Of a stretch of DNA of 33,141 nt, positions 1-7,660 are shown piece after piece; the first letter of the stretch is position 1, and each line of letters begins with the position of its first letter. The notes beneath the pieces are model-generated. The model had not been told where the DNA came from and made no database searches. It saw nothing but the letters and a program-made list of their open reading frames with translations. Source of the DNA: Ruminococcus sp. CAG:254 (GTDB taxonomy: Bacteria > Bacillota > Clostridia > Oscillospirales > Ruminococcaceae); NCBI GenBank assembly GCA_000433635.1, contig HF997908.1, positions 1-33,141 of the forward strand. The letters are read 5' to 3'. The position numbers were made by a program, and so were the translations under genes.

Positions 1-765
1 CATAACCGTACATTTCTTTTGTAGGATGGTTTCCATCAGCATCCAAACCACCATACTTGCTGCGGAAGAAATTGTGGTATTTGCCAAAGCCAAGATGGCA
101 ATTTCATTTGCACCGCCAGCACAGCCACAGTTGAAGCCCAGCCAGCCGACCCACAACACAGCTGCACCAATCAGGAACAACGGAATATTGTGCGGATGAT
201 AGGACATTGCCCCAAAGCCCTTTCTTCTGCCCAAAATCATGCAGGCAACCAAACCGGAAACACCCGTGCTGATGTGAATGACATTTCCGCCTGCAAAGTC
301 AATTGAACCAATCGGGTCATCTAACAATCCGCCGCCCCATGTCATATGTGCCAGTGGATAATAGACCACCAGCGTCCAGATGATGCAGAGCAGCATCATT
401 TTGGAAAACTTCATTCGCTCTGCCAGCGAGCCGAGAATAATTGCCGGAGAAATGACAGCGAACATCATATTAAACAACGCCAGCATCATCGGCGGAACTT
501 CGTCACTGTCCGATGTCCACGGCACGTTCTGCAAAAATGCATAGTGCAGGTCACCAATAATCCCGCCGTGGTCTTCGCCAAAGCAAAGCGAATACCCCAC
601 AGCGACCCACAGCAACATACCGATTCCCATCATGGCGAAACAAAACATCATTGTATTTAAGGCGTTCTTTCGCCGTACCATGCCACCGTAAAACATCCCT
701 AACCCCGGTGTCATTCCCAACACCATAATGGTACATAGAAACATAAATGCAACATTTCCAGCCAT
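1..765 (-). CDS. amt: Ammonium transporter (Amt family), 3' end outside window
   Basis: Integral membrane channel for ammonium/ammonia uptake. The visible 255 residues run from a short N-terminus through TPGLGMFYGG and VRRKN (residues about 20-34), the family motif DFAGGNVIH (156-164, with the first of the twin pore histidines at H164), and WVGWLGFN (205-212), all hallmarks of Amt/MEP/Rh proteins. The second pore His and the C-terminal helices lie beyond position 1. The start ATG (763-765) follows a strong GGGAGGGAG ribosome site. It is 104 nt downstream of the ornithine-cyclodeaminase-like gene on the same strand with only a hairpin between, and no clear separate promoter is visible, so co-transcription is likely. 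The usual glnK partner, if present, would lie outside the window. The pore-lining segment FNCGC replaces the more usual FNAGS, a mild oddity. Confidence 0.93.
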   Translation of the reverse strand, partial: MAGNVAFMFLCTIMVLGMTPGLGMFYGGMVRRKNALNTMMFCFAMMGIGMLLWVAVGYSLCFGEDHGGIIGDLHYAFLQNVPWTSDSDEVPPMMLALFNMMFAVISPAIILGSLAERMKFSKMMLLCIIWTLVVYYPLAHMTWGGGLLDDPIGSIDFAGGNVIHISTGVSGLVACMILGRRKGFGAMSYHPHNIPLFLIGAAVLWVGWLGFNCGCAGGANEIAILALANTTISSAASMVVWMLMETILQKKCTVM

Positions 766-794
766 ATCAAACTCCCTCCCATTCTATCCTCAAA

Positions 795-839
795 AGAACC
801 GCCGCTTTTCAGCAGACCTTCTCCATTGAAAAGCGGCGG
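795..839 (-). terminator. Strong hairpin between OCD-like gene and amt (attenuator or terminator)
   Basis: A perfect 13-bp GC-rich stem (arms 799-811 and 827-839) with a 15-nt loop, followed on the minus strand by TTCTTTT. It lies after the stop of the ornithine-cyclodeaminase-like gene and 33 nt before the amt start codon. As amt has no obvious promoter of its own, the hairpin probably reduces read-through into amt rather than ending an isolated transcript. Confidence 0.65.
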
Positions 840-869
840 ATGATTTTATTTCATTCTTGTAACGTTCTA

Positions 870-2009
870 TTAATACAAGTACGGCTGATCCCACAGATTC
901 AGGGTGACACCAATGCCCTTTTCCAGTGCATTTTCATAAACGGTCTTGCCCCATGCAACGTCTTCTACCGGCATACCGCCGATAGAATACAAAATAATCT
1001 GGTCATCCGATTCTCTGCCCGGAACTTTTCCGTTTGCAATTGCACCGATGTTCTGCACAATGCCCCAATCCAACTTTCCATCGTGTGCCAAGTCGGTGAA
1101 CTTATCACCCAGCAGGAACATCTTATCAAAAGTTGGGTATGGGTATTCTTCTGCCCATGCTTCATACAGCTTCTTATTATCAACGACCAGCTTCACAGTC
1201 GGGTCGCAAACCAATTCATCTGGGAAATCTACTGCACCCGGTGCACAAACCAGACATCCCGGCTTCAGCCATTCCCGCTTGATGAATGGGTAATTCTGAT
1301 GACCGCCAGTTGGTGTAGAAACGGCAATCGTCATAATATCCGCATCCTTGCAGCATTCTTCCAGCGTGTCGCAAACAATAATGTTCTTGAACTGCGGGCA
1401 GTGTTCCTTGACATAAGCAATACAACGGTCAATGGAGGCTCTGCCACGTCCCTTAATCTTCAGAGTGTCCAAAGTTGGACGCAACGCTGCAAATGTTTCA
1501 ATCGTAATATTGTTGATGAAGCCAGGGCCAACAACACCCAAAACCTTTGCATCTTTCTTTGCCAGCAGCTTTACGCCAACGCCCGGAATTGCTGCGGTAC
1601 GATATGCACTGATAAGGTTTGCGGAGAGGAATGCCTTTGGTGCACCCGTTTCCTTGTCGTTCAGAATGACCATTAGGATGGAACGAGGCAAACCTTTTTC
1701 CCGGTTTTCTACATTAGAACCATACCACTTCACGCCAGCCATATCGAACTTTCCGCCCAAATATGCCGGCATTGCCATGAACCGTCTGTCAGGGCCATTC
1801 TTCGGCATGTTCGGAAATTCTGGGTTGTCTGGAAAACTGATCATGCAGCCGTGAGAATTTCCATTCTCGCCGCCCATCCGGTAATCGCCATCATCCAACA
1901 GCTTTACAACCTCTTCCATACAGTCAGTACACGAAACGACGTTGTTTACGCCAGCTGCCAGCATATCCTTTTCACTTAAATACAGAATGTCTACCTTCGG
2001 ATAACTCAT
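870..2009 (-). CDS. Ornithine cyclodeaminase / mu-crystallin family protein
   Basis: A 379-residue NAD(P)-dependent enzyme of the OCD/mu-crystallin family (classical reaction: L-ornithine to L-proline plus ammonia; relatives act as amino-acid or imino-acid dehydrogenases). Visible family traits are AGVKWYGSN (91-99, conserved Lys94), NLISAYRTAA (131-140, conserved Arg137) and the dinucleotide-binding turn GVVGPGFINN (158-167). It is longer than the roughly 330-aa classical enzymes, matching a longer clostridial subgroup. The ATG at 2007-2009 is chosen because AAAGGAG lies 10 nt upstream; an upstream in-frame extension to 2102 would run through a terminator hairpin and is rejected. It is followed by amt and lies downstream of a promoter with two tandem hairpin terminators. 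With the dehydrogenase complex nearby it may convert ornithine to proline. True substrate is unknown. Confidence 0.85.
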   Translation of the reverse strand: MSYPKVDILYLSEKDMLAAGVNNVVSCTDCMEEVVKLLDDGDYRMGGENGNSHGCMISFPDNPEFPNMPKNGPDRRFMAMPAYLGGKFDMAGVKWYGSNVENREKGLPRSILMVILNDKETGAPKAFLSANLISAYRTAAIPGVGVKLLAKKDAKVLGVVGPGFINNITIETFAALRPTLDTLKIKGRGRASIDRCIAYVKEHCPQFKNIIVCDTLEECCKDADIMTIAVSTPTGGHQNYPFIKREWLKPGCLVCAPGAVDFPDELVCDPTVKLVVDNKKLYEAWAEEYPYPTFDKMFLLGDKFTDLAHDGKLDWGIVQNIGAIANGKVPGRESDDQIILYSIGGMPVEDVAWGKTVYENALEKGIGVTLNLWDQPYLY

Positions 2010-2067
2010 GTTGATACGCTCCTTTATTGGTTTATTTATGGAAGTTTCCCCTCCATATGGGCAAATA

Positions 2068-2115
2068 AAAAACCAAGGCAATGGGACTGAAATAGACGCC
2101 ATTGTCTTGGTTTTC
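2068..2115 (-). terminator. Leader hairpin 2 with U-tract, upstream of OCD-like gene
   Basis: Arms 2070-2084 and 2099-2113 pair over 15 bp with one mismatch, and the minus-strand transcript continues into TTTTTTATTT. It lies between the promoter at 2210-2238 and the start codon at 2009, so it has the form of an intrinsic terminator inside a 5' leader. Confidence 0.75.
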
Positions 2116-2124
2116 GCTTTTAAA

Positions 2125-2174
2125 AATAAGAAAAAGCGGACAACTGGTTTTCTTTGACCTCGTTGTCCGCTTTT
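2125..2174 (-). terminator. Leader hairpin 1 with U-tract, upstream of OCD-like gene
   Basis: Arms 2134-2144 and 2162-2172 form a perfect 11-bp stem (AAGCGGACAAC) with a 17-nt loop, followed on the minus strand by TTTCTTATTTTT. It begins about 30 nt after the predicted transcription start and is followed about 20 nt later by a second terminator-like hairpin. It could also terminate read-through from the alcohol dehydrogenase gene, for which no other strong terminator is visible. Confidence 0.75.
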
Positions 2175-2209
2175 CTTTGGTATGGGGTATCTTTTGTTTT
2201 GATGTGCTT

Positions 2210-2238
2210 ATTATAGCAAGCCGATTTCAATTTGTCAA
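2210..2238 (-). promoter_or_regulatory. Sigma-A promoter for OCD-like gene and amt
   Basis: On the minus strand TTGACA (2238-2233), 17-nt spacer and TATAAT (2215-2210), with TGC directly before the -10 making an extended -10 element. It lies between the alcohol dehydrogenase stop and the two leader hairpins. Confidence 0.85.
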
Positions 2239-2304
2239 CCGGTTTTCTGCAAAACGAAAAAATCCTTTTTCTTTTTGGAAAATTCTTTTTTATCGAAATA
2301 AAAT

Positions 2305-3516
2305 TTAGAAATCAATTTCCAAATCATAATAGCAAGCCTTCAGCAGCTTTTCCATTTCTTCCTGCGATGGCTGCCGTGGGTTCGAGCCGGTGCAAGCGTC
2401 ACCGATGGCATTGGCTGCAACAGTCGGCAGCTTTTCCAAGAATTCTGCTTCATCAATGATAGAAGTTTCTGCCTTCACACCGCCTGCACCATAGAACTTG
2501 ATTGCCTGCGGAATGTCCAGCTGGTCATTCATCGAACGGAGTTCTGCAATCAGAGCATCGACCTTTTCTGCTGTGGTCGTGCCGCCCAAACCGATATGGT
2601 CTGCAATCTGTGCATAGCGTTCCGCAGCTTCTTCATTCTTTGCATTGTACTTGATCACCTTCGGCAGATACATGGCATTTGCACAGCCGTGAATGATATG
2701 GTCGCCGGTATAAGCAGCACCGGTCTTATGTGCCATAGAATGTACAATTCCCAGCAGAGCATTGGAGAATGCCATGCCTGCCAGACACTGTGCATCATGC
2801 ATTTCTGCTCTTGCAGTCATGCAGCCGTCAAAAGACTTTTTCAGTTCCTTGTGAATCATCTTAATGGCGTGCAGAGCAACTGCATCGGTATAATTGCAGT
2901 GCAGCGTGGAAACATACGCTTCAATTGCGTGCGTCATGGCATCCATACCAGTATGTGCAACCAGCTTCTTCGGCATGGTTTCTGCCAGTGCACTATCGAC
3001 AATGGCAATATCCGGCGTAATGTTGAAGTCTGCCAGCGGATACTTGATACCCTTATCATAGTCGGTAATAACCGAGAATGCAGTTACTTCGGTTGCCGTA
3101 CCGGATGTAGACGGAATTGCACAGAACTTTGCCTTTGTCCGCAATGTCGGGAAATTAAACGGTGTGCAAAGGTCTTCAAACTTGGTATCCGGATATTCAT
3201 AGAATGCCCACATTGCCTTTGCAGCATCGATCGGAGAACCGCCGCCCATGGCAACAATCCAATCCGGCTCAAATTCCCGCATCTTTTCTGCACCCTTTAA
3301 AACCGTGGTAACAGACGGATCCGGTTCTACGCCTTCGATCAGAGCGACTTCCATGCCAGCTTCTTTCAGATAGGCAACCGCCTGATCTAAGAAGCCAAAC
3401 CGCTTCATCGAGCCACCGCCAACAACGACCATGGCTTTTTTGCCCTGCAAGTTTTTCAGTTCTTCTAACGAACCCTTGCCGTGGTAAAGATCTCTTGGAA
3501 TTGTAAATCTGCTCAT
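2305..3516 (-). CDS. Iron-containing alcohol dehydrogenase (group III)
   Basis: A 403-residue NAD(P)- and Fe(II)-dependent alcohol/aldehyde oxidoreductase. It shows the GGGSPIDAAKA nucleotide-binding motif (91-101), PSTSGTATE (135-143), and the metal ligand pattern D192, H196 (DAMTHAIEAYVS), H259 (HSMAH) and H273, which aligns with the ligand spacing of FucO-type lactaldehyde reductases. The ATG at 3514-3516 follows GGAGGG with an 8-nt gap. It has its own consensus promoter, so it is not simply the tail of the nitroreductase operon, and it precedes the OCD-like gene. In this context it could reduce or oxidise an aldehyde made from amino-acid breakdown, or serve NAD balance. The physiological substrate cannot be told from sequence; lactaldehyde, propanediol or butanol-type substrates are all known for the family. 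Confidence 0.93.
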   Translation of the reverse strand: MSRFTIPRDLYHGKGSLEELKNLQGKKAMVVVGGGSMKRFGFLDQAVAYLKEAGMEVALIEGVEPDPSVTTVLKGAEKMREFEPDWIVAMGGGSPIDAAKAMWAFYEYPDTKFEDLCTPFNFPTLRTKAKFCAIPSTSGTATEVTAFSVITDYDKGIKYPLADFNITPDIAIVDSALAETMPKKLVAHTGMDAMTHAIEAYVSTLHCNYTDAVALHAIKMIHKELKKSFDGCMTARAEMHDAQCLAGMAFSNALLGIVHSMAHKTGAAYTGDHIIHGCANAMYLPKVIKYNAKNEEAAERYAQIADHIGLGGTTTAEKVDALIAELRSMNDQLDIPQAIKFYGAGGVKAETSIIDEAEFLEKLPTVAANAIGDACTGSNPRQPSQEEMEKLLKACYYDLEIDF

Positions 3517-3562
3517 TGGTATTTCCCTCCATAAAATATTTGATTGTTATTATGATTCGATT

Positions 3563-3588
3563 TGGCGATTTTGTCAGTGAAACCGCCA
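3563..3588 (-). promoter_or_regulatory. Leader hairpin of the alcohol dehydrogenase transcript
   Basis: Arms 3563-3571 and 3580-3588 form a 9-bp stem including one G-U pair with an 8-nt loop, in the 5' leader between the promoter and the start codon. No U-tract follows, so it is not a terminator by itself. It might be an operator-like inverted repeat or an mRNA-stabilising hairpin. Confidence 0.4.
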
Positions 3589-3616
3589 GTCGAACCTTGC
3601 ACTTTTATGCAACTTC

Positions 3617-3645
3617 ATCATAGCACATCCCCTGCAATTTGTCAA
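3617..3645 (-). promoter_or_regulatory. Sigma-A promoter for the alcohol dehydrogenase
   Basis: Minus strand TTGACA (3645-3640), 17-nt spacer, TATGAT (3622-3617), preceded by TGC (extended -10). It directly follows the nitroreductase stop codon at 3655. Confidence 0.85.
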
Positions 3646-3654
3646 GCCCTATTT

Positions 3655-4182
3655 TTACACAATTCGGAAAAATGATTCCTTGCGTGGCTTTGGCTGCGGA
3701 GCTGCACCGTCGGGATAACCAACCGCAATCGAACCCACAATCTGATCGGTTTCGGAAAGCCCCAGTTCTTTCTGAAACGCAGCACCTTCTTCGGTTGAAA
3801 ACAGCACCTTTGCTGCATAAATCCAGCAGCTGCCCAAACCGATGGCGTGTGCTGCCAGCATCATATTTTCCAGTACATTACAGCCGTCTTCGATCGGTGC
3901 GAGTTGGGTCGCATCGGCAAACACCAGAATGACGGTTGGTGCATCATAAAACGGATTATGGTCAACCTGCTCTGCTGCTTTCGCCAGCTGCACCAACTGT
4001 TGCATCCGTTCTTTGCTCTGGACAACAATCGCCTTTGCAGACTGCTGATTCATTCCGCTGGGGGCATATTGCCCCGCAGTCAGAATGGTTTCCAATGCAT
4101 CTTCGGAAATTTGTTTTGCCTGATAGCTGCGAATGCTTCTTCGTGTCAAAATGGCATCCACAGCGTCATTGTGTAGAATCAA
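3655..4182 (-). CDS. Nitroreductase family protein
   Basis: A 175-residue FMN-dependent oxidoreductase of the nitroreductase superfamily. It carries the N-terminal TRRSIRSY phosphate/FMN-binding motif (13-20), the APSGMNQQSAK segment (40-50), and the C-terminal VGSIAVGYPDG turn (148-158). The start is TTG at 4182-4180 with AGGAGGG seven nt upstream; no ATG lies nearby and the N-terminus fits the family, so a TTG start is preferred. It follows the SoxB-like subunit gene by 20 nt and is probably the last gene of that operon. The natural electron acceptor is unknown: members reduce quinones, nitro compounds or act as flavin or ene reductases. It might pass electrons from the dehydrogenase complex, which is inference. 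Confidence 0.88.
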   Translation of the reverse strand: MILHNDAVDAILTRRSIRSYQAKQISEDALETILTAGQYAPSGMNQQSAKAIVVQSKERMQQLVQLAKAAEQVDHNPFYDAPTVILVFADATQLAPIEDGCNVLENMMLAAHAIGLGSCWIYAAKVLFSTEEGAAFQKELGLSETDQIVGSIAVGYPDGAAPQPKPRKESFFRIV

Positions 4183-4202
4183 GCGATCCCTCCTCTGCGA
4201 GA

Positions 4203-5336
4203 TTAGCCCTTTGCCTTAAAGCGGTCATAATTCAGTTGACTGATGTCAATGGTGGTGGACTTGCCGTTCAGAATGAGTTCGCTCAGGGCGATGGAAACGG
4301 CTGGACTGATACCAAAACCATGTCCGCTAAATCCAAAGGCAACCGTCAAACCCGGCACTTCTTTCACGTTGTCGATAACCGGCAGCACGTCGATACACTG
4401 GTCATACCAGCCCGACCAAGTACGAACGACTTTCACCTTGTCCAGAATTGGGAAATACTTGATAATGCCTCGTGAAATACAGGGAGCAGTCAGGCTGTTG
4501 GTGACGAAATTGTCATTGTTCGAGGTGAACGCCTGTAAGCCGCTGTTGCCGCCCAATACAAACGAACCGTGTTCGGACTGATGTCCATAAAATTCACCGC
4601 CAGCGACACCAATCATAATATCAAACATCTTCGGCTGGGCTTCTGTTACCAGAACTTCGTTGAACTGCCGTTCTACCGGAGCATCTACGCCAACGGTGTT
4701 CGCAATCTTTCGGGACTCATAGCCAGCACACAACAGAATCTGGTCTGCTTCATAAACGCCATCATCCGTCAGAACTCTGCGAATTCTACCCTTTACTTTT
4801 TCCAATGCTTCTACCTTGACCCCTGTTATGAATGTAACGCCCAGTTCCAACGCTTTCCGGTAAAAGCCTAAGGTTGCTTTCAAGGGGTTTGCGTGTCCGT
4901 CTGTTGGACACCAGCTTGCAGCAACGACTTCTTTCGACATATACGGGCAGATTTCCCGTGCTTCGTCGCCACTAATCATCTTGACATCCAAGCCCAGTTT
5001 CAAGCTCTTTGCAGTGTGGTTTTCCAACACTTTAATATCTTTTTCCGTCAGACCAAGCCGCAGGTTGCCGCCCTGATGGTATTCGACATCCACGCCTAAT
5101 TCTTCGCTCAGGTGCGGCCAGATGTTTGCAACGGCATACATTGCCAACGGCAATTCTTTCGGGTCTCTTGCAGACTGCCGAACACCGCCGGCATTCCGGC
5201 AAGAACCGCCGTTCCCGATTTCCTTCTTCTCCAGCACCAGAACGTCCACGCCCTGCTTTGCGAGCCGGTAAGCGGTCGCACATCCCATAATACCGCCGCC
5301 AATGATGATGACATCTGCTTCTCGTTTTTCCAGCAT
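4203..5336 (-). CDS. FAD-dependent amino-acid oxidoreductase (DadA/SoxB-like, beta subunit)
   Basis: A 377-residue DAO-family flavoprotein. The N-terminal Rossmann motif GGGIMG (13-18) followed by EKK (36-38) binds FAD; CRNAGGVRQS (46-55) and the C-terminal FGFSGHGFGISPA stretch are typical of sarcosine oxidase beta, glycine oxidase, D-amino-acid dehydrogenase and L-proline dehydrogenase beta subunits. It would hold the catalytic site where a secondary or primary amine is oxidised to an imine. The start ATG (5334-5336) lies 3 nt after the stop of the BFD-type gene, with AGGAGG spanning that stop, so translation is coupled. Together with the three upstream genes it makes a complex like archaeal proline dehydrogenase, octopine oxidase, HcnABC or hydroxyproline dehydrogenase. 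Substrate cannot be assigned. Confidence 0.88.
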   Translation of the reverse strand: MLEKREADVIIIGGGIMGCATAYRLAKQGVDVLVLEKKEIGNGGSCRNAGGVRQSARDPKELPLAMYAVANIWPHLSEELGVDVEYHQGGNLRLGLTEKDIKVLENHTAKSLKLGLDVKMISGDEAREICPYMSKEVVAASWCPTDGHANPLKATLGFYRKALELGVTFITGVKVEALEKVKGRIRRVLTDDGVYEADQILLCAGYESRKIANTVGVDAPVERQFNEVLVTEAQPKMFDIMIGVAGGEFYGHQSEHGSFVLGGNSGLQAFTSNNDNFVTNSLTAPCISRGIIKYFPILDKVKVVRTWSGWYDQCIDVLPVIDNVKEVPGLTVAFGFSGHGFGISPAVSIALSELILNGKSTTIDISQLNYDRFKAKG

Positions 5337-5339
5337 GGC

Positions 5340-5672
5340 TTAGTCCTCCTTTACGTCTGTAATATTCTTACTGAATGTGAGAATCTCGACCGGACGAACC
5401 GGAGCACGTCCCTGAATCATTCCCAACTCAGACGGTCTTGTCTTTAACTCTGCGGCAATGATGCCTTGTACCAGCCGCTGACAGGTCTGCCCTTGGCAAA
5501 GTCCCATTCCAGCACGCAAATACCGCTTTACTTCGTTGGTGGTTCGCATGCCGTCATAAACGGCTTTCCGAATCTCGCCCTTTGTGATTTCTTCGCAACG
5601 GCAGATAATCATATCGTCATCGTCTTTTGCAACGAACGGTTCTGGATTTGCAACACGAATCATCTTACGCAT
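5340..5672 (-). CDS. BFD-like (2Fe-2S)-binding subunit
   Basis: A 110-residue protein with the four-cysteine pattern of the bacterioferritin-associated-ferredoxin-like domain: C24-R-C26 and C59-x4-C64 (LCQGQTC). Such domains occur fused to or beside sarcosine oxidase, nopaline/octopine oxidase and proline dehydrogenase subunits and relay electrons between flavins. The ATG at 5670-5672 is preferred: GAAGG lies about 10 nt upstream. An in-frame TTG at 5702 would overlap the upstream gene's end and lacks a better site. It sits 22 nt after the stop of the large FAD subunit and 3 nt before the SoxB-like gene, in the middle of a tightly packed operon. Confidence 0.88.
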   Translation of the reverse strand: MRKMIRVANPEPFVAKDDDDMIICRCEEITKGEIRKAVYDGMRTTNEVKRYLRAGMGLCQGQTCQRLVQGIIAAELKTRPSELGMIQGRAPVRPVEILTFSKNITDVKED

Positions 5673-5694
5673 GATATTGACACCTTCCCCTCTC

Positions 5695-7281
5695 TCAGAC
5701 AAGCGGCCGATAAAATCTTGCCGTTTTTACAAATGCAATCGGTACTTTCATCGTAACAACTGCGGTTTTATCCATAATCGGTGCACGCTTTACGCCGACA
5801 ATTTCTGCTTCACAGACGGGCTTGCCCTGCCGGTCTAGTGCTGTTCCCTTGTCGCCAATCTTTGGCATTGGTAAAAATTCATACGGGAACGCAATGGATG
5901 CATAGCCCTCTTCATACGTTTCATCTACCAGGAAGATTGCCTGACCGGAACAAGATGCAACGCACAAACCGCAGCCCGTGCACTTCTTCTCTTCATCAAT
6001 TGCCGGAAGACGGGTGATGTTTGCCCCAACCTTAATACATCCGAACTTACATGCATCCTGACAAGGGTTGCACGGGATGTTCTGGGTACATTCAATCACC
6101 GGATGAATGCCCGGCTTCTGATAAGAAGCTGCCGGAAATGCTGCCAGTTCTTCTTCGGTCATATAACCGTGTGCCAGCAAGGTCTTGGAAATCGGATAGC
6201 CTTCATCGGTTTCAGTAAAGTCGTTTCTGCCCTTATTCTTCGGAGCAAACATCCCCTGCCGCAGCTGACCCAATGCTTCTTGGTAACCCGTATACTTTTC
6301 TTCAAATTCTGCCTCAGTGAGATAGCCTGCCTTCATGCTGACATGAGAGGCAACGCTTCTGCCCTGAATCATTGCGGAACTTGCTTCTTCAATTCCGGCA
6401 ACATCTCCGGCACAATAAATGCCGCTGACGGATGTTTCGCCGTATTCACTCAGCAGGGCAACATGACCGCCCTTCTGCGGAATCAATTCCATGTTACAGG
6501 TCGCATTGCTTGCCAGCTGGGACATTGGCGTCAAGCCAACTGCAATACAAATGGTATCCACATCCAATTCCTTTTCTGTGCCCGGAATCGGCTGGAAATG
6601 GTCGTCTACCTGTGCAATGACTGCACCGGTTACACGGTCTGTTCCCTTTGCCTCTACAACGGTATGGGACAGATAAAACGGAACGCCCGTTCTGGTGAGC
6701 TTTGCTGCATGGACACCATAACCGCCAACTCTCGGAGCTGCATCAATAATGGCAACCACTTCGCAGCCAGCCTGCAACAGCTGGAAGCTGACAACCAAAC
6801 CAACGTTACCAGAACCAACCATCAAAATCTTTTGCCCTGGCTGCACGCCCTGAATGTTCATCATGGTCTGGGCTGCACCTGCTCCGATGACACCCGGAAT
6901 GTTCCAGCCCTTGAACGGAATCATGTTTTCTGCTGCACCCGTTGCAATGATGATGGCATCGCCCTTATAGTGATGGACTTCGCCGTCTTTCTTCACGGTG
7001 ACTTCTTTATTTTCATAGATGCCCATGACGGTTGCATCTAATTCTACTCGAACGCCCAGCCCCTCGGCTTCTTCCAGCAGCTGCTGACCGATTCGGAATC
7101 CACGCACTTTTGCATGATGTTCCTTTGAACCGAAGAACTTATGAATCTGCTTGAACAGCTGACCGCCCGGCCGCTGGTTTTCATCAAATACGATGACATC
7201 CATGCCGTTCTTTTTTGCCTCAATGGCTGCACTCAAGCCGGCAGGGCCTGCACCGATGACAATCAATTCATGTCGTTTCAT
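5695..7281 (-). CDS. FAD/NAD(P)-dependent oxidoreductase with two C-terminal Fe-S motifs (alpha subunit)
   Basis: A 528-residue electron-transfer subunit. Domains in order: FAD-binding Rossmann fold with GAGPAG (11-16) and DENQRPGGQL (34-42); a second dinucleotide fold with GSGNVG (156-161); the FAD-closing motif CAGDVAG (290-296); then two four-cysteine groups, C404-x2-C407-x3-C411-x3-C415 and C434-x2-C437-x2-C440-x3-C444, the latter a classical [4Fe-4S] ferredoxin motif. A beta-rich tail of about 70 residues follows. It resembles HcnB, octopine oxidase A and proline dehydrogenase alpha but has the added ferredoxin-like region. The start ATG (7279-7281) has AGGAGG overlapping the preceding gene's stop, only 3 nt away, implying translational coupling with the 2Fe-2S subunit. 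Confidence 0.88.
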   Translation of the reverse strand: MKRHELIVIGAGPAGLSAAIEAKKNGMDVIVFDENQRPGGQLFKQIHKFFGSKEHHAKVRGFRIGQQLLEEAEGLGVRVELDATVMGIYENKEVTVKKDGEVHHYKGDAIIIATGAAENMIPFKGWNIPGVIGAGAAQTMMNIQGVQPGQKILMVGSGNVGLVVSFQLLQAGCEVVAIIDAAPRVGGYGVHAAKLTRTGVPFYLSHTVVEAKGTDRVTGAVIAQVDDHFQPIPGTEKELDVDTICIAVGLTPMSQLASNATCNMELIPQKGGHVALLSEYGETSVSGIYCAGDVAGIEEASSAMIQGRSVASHVSMKAGYLTEAEFEEKYTGYQEALGQLRQGMFAPKNKGRNDFTETDEGYPISKTLLAHGYMTEEELAAFPAASYQKPGIHPVIECTQNIPCNPCQDACKFGCIKVGANITRLPAIDEEKKCTGCGLCVASCSGQAIFLVDETYEEGYASIAFPYEFLPMPKIGDKGTALDRQGKPVCEAEIVGVKRAPIMDKTAVVTMKVPIAFVKTARFYRPLV

Positions 7282-7284
7282 ATC

Positions 7285-7599
7285 TTAGTCCTCCTTCTTC
7301 GGTTCTACACCATATTGTGTCTGAATCTGCATGCCTTCCTCTAATGGAGTCACACAAGTACGCACATTCGGGACGCCATTGACAATCATAACACAGTCCG
7401 TACATCTTCCGATTGCACAGAAGATTCCACGGGGCTTGTGCTGCTTTGCCGTATAACGATGCACCATCACACCGGCTGCTTTCAGTGCTGCCGCAATGGA
7501 CTCGCCTTCGTAGCCGCTTAATTCCTTTCCATCAAAGGAAAAAGTGACCTTTCTTCCCTTGTTGTAGCTTTCAATAATGGGATGCTCGCTAATTCGCAT
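7285..7599 (-). CDS. (2Fe-2S) ferredoxin-fold subunit (gamma; SoxA N-terminus-like)
   Basis: A 104-residue protein of the Fer2_4 type, the small plant-type ferredoxin domain found at the N-terminus of sarcosine oxidase alpha or as a separate HcnA / proline dehydrogenase subunit. The cluster ligands are C61, C66, C69 and C82 (CAIGRC, TDC, RTC). The ATG at 7597-7599 is chosen because GGAGG lies 8 nt upstream; an in-frame ATG at 7623 would place that ribosome site inside the coding sequence. It is the first gene of the operon, reached from an extended -10 promoter through a 140-nt leader that contains a terminator-like hairpin. Confidence 0.88.
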   Translation of the reverse strand: MRISEHPIIESYNKGRKVTFSFDGKELSGYEGESIAAALKAAGVMVHRYTAKQHKPRGIFCAIGRCTDCVMIVNGVPNVRTCVTPLEEGMQIQTQYGVEPKKED

Positions 7600-7660
7600 G
7601 ACAAGGACCTCCTCTATTGTCATTCTGGATTTCTTCCATATTGGGAAAATCCGCTATGGG

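Noticed and set aside
747..1676. 309-residue plus-strand ORF
   Set aside because: Antisense to the OCD-like gene; low-complexity, no motifs and no ribosome site.
2010..2238. ANTAR-regulated dual-hexaloop leader
   Set aside because: The two hairpins have loops of about 14 and 17 nt, not six, and lack the conserved loop A and G, so the known ANTAR RNA motif is not supported.
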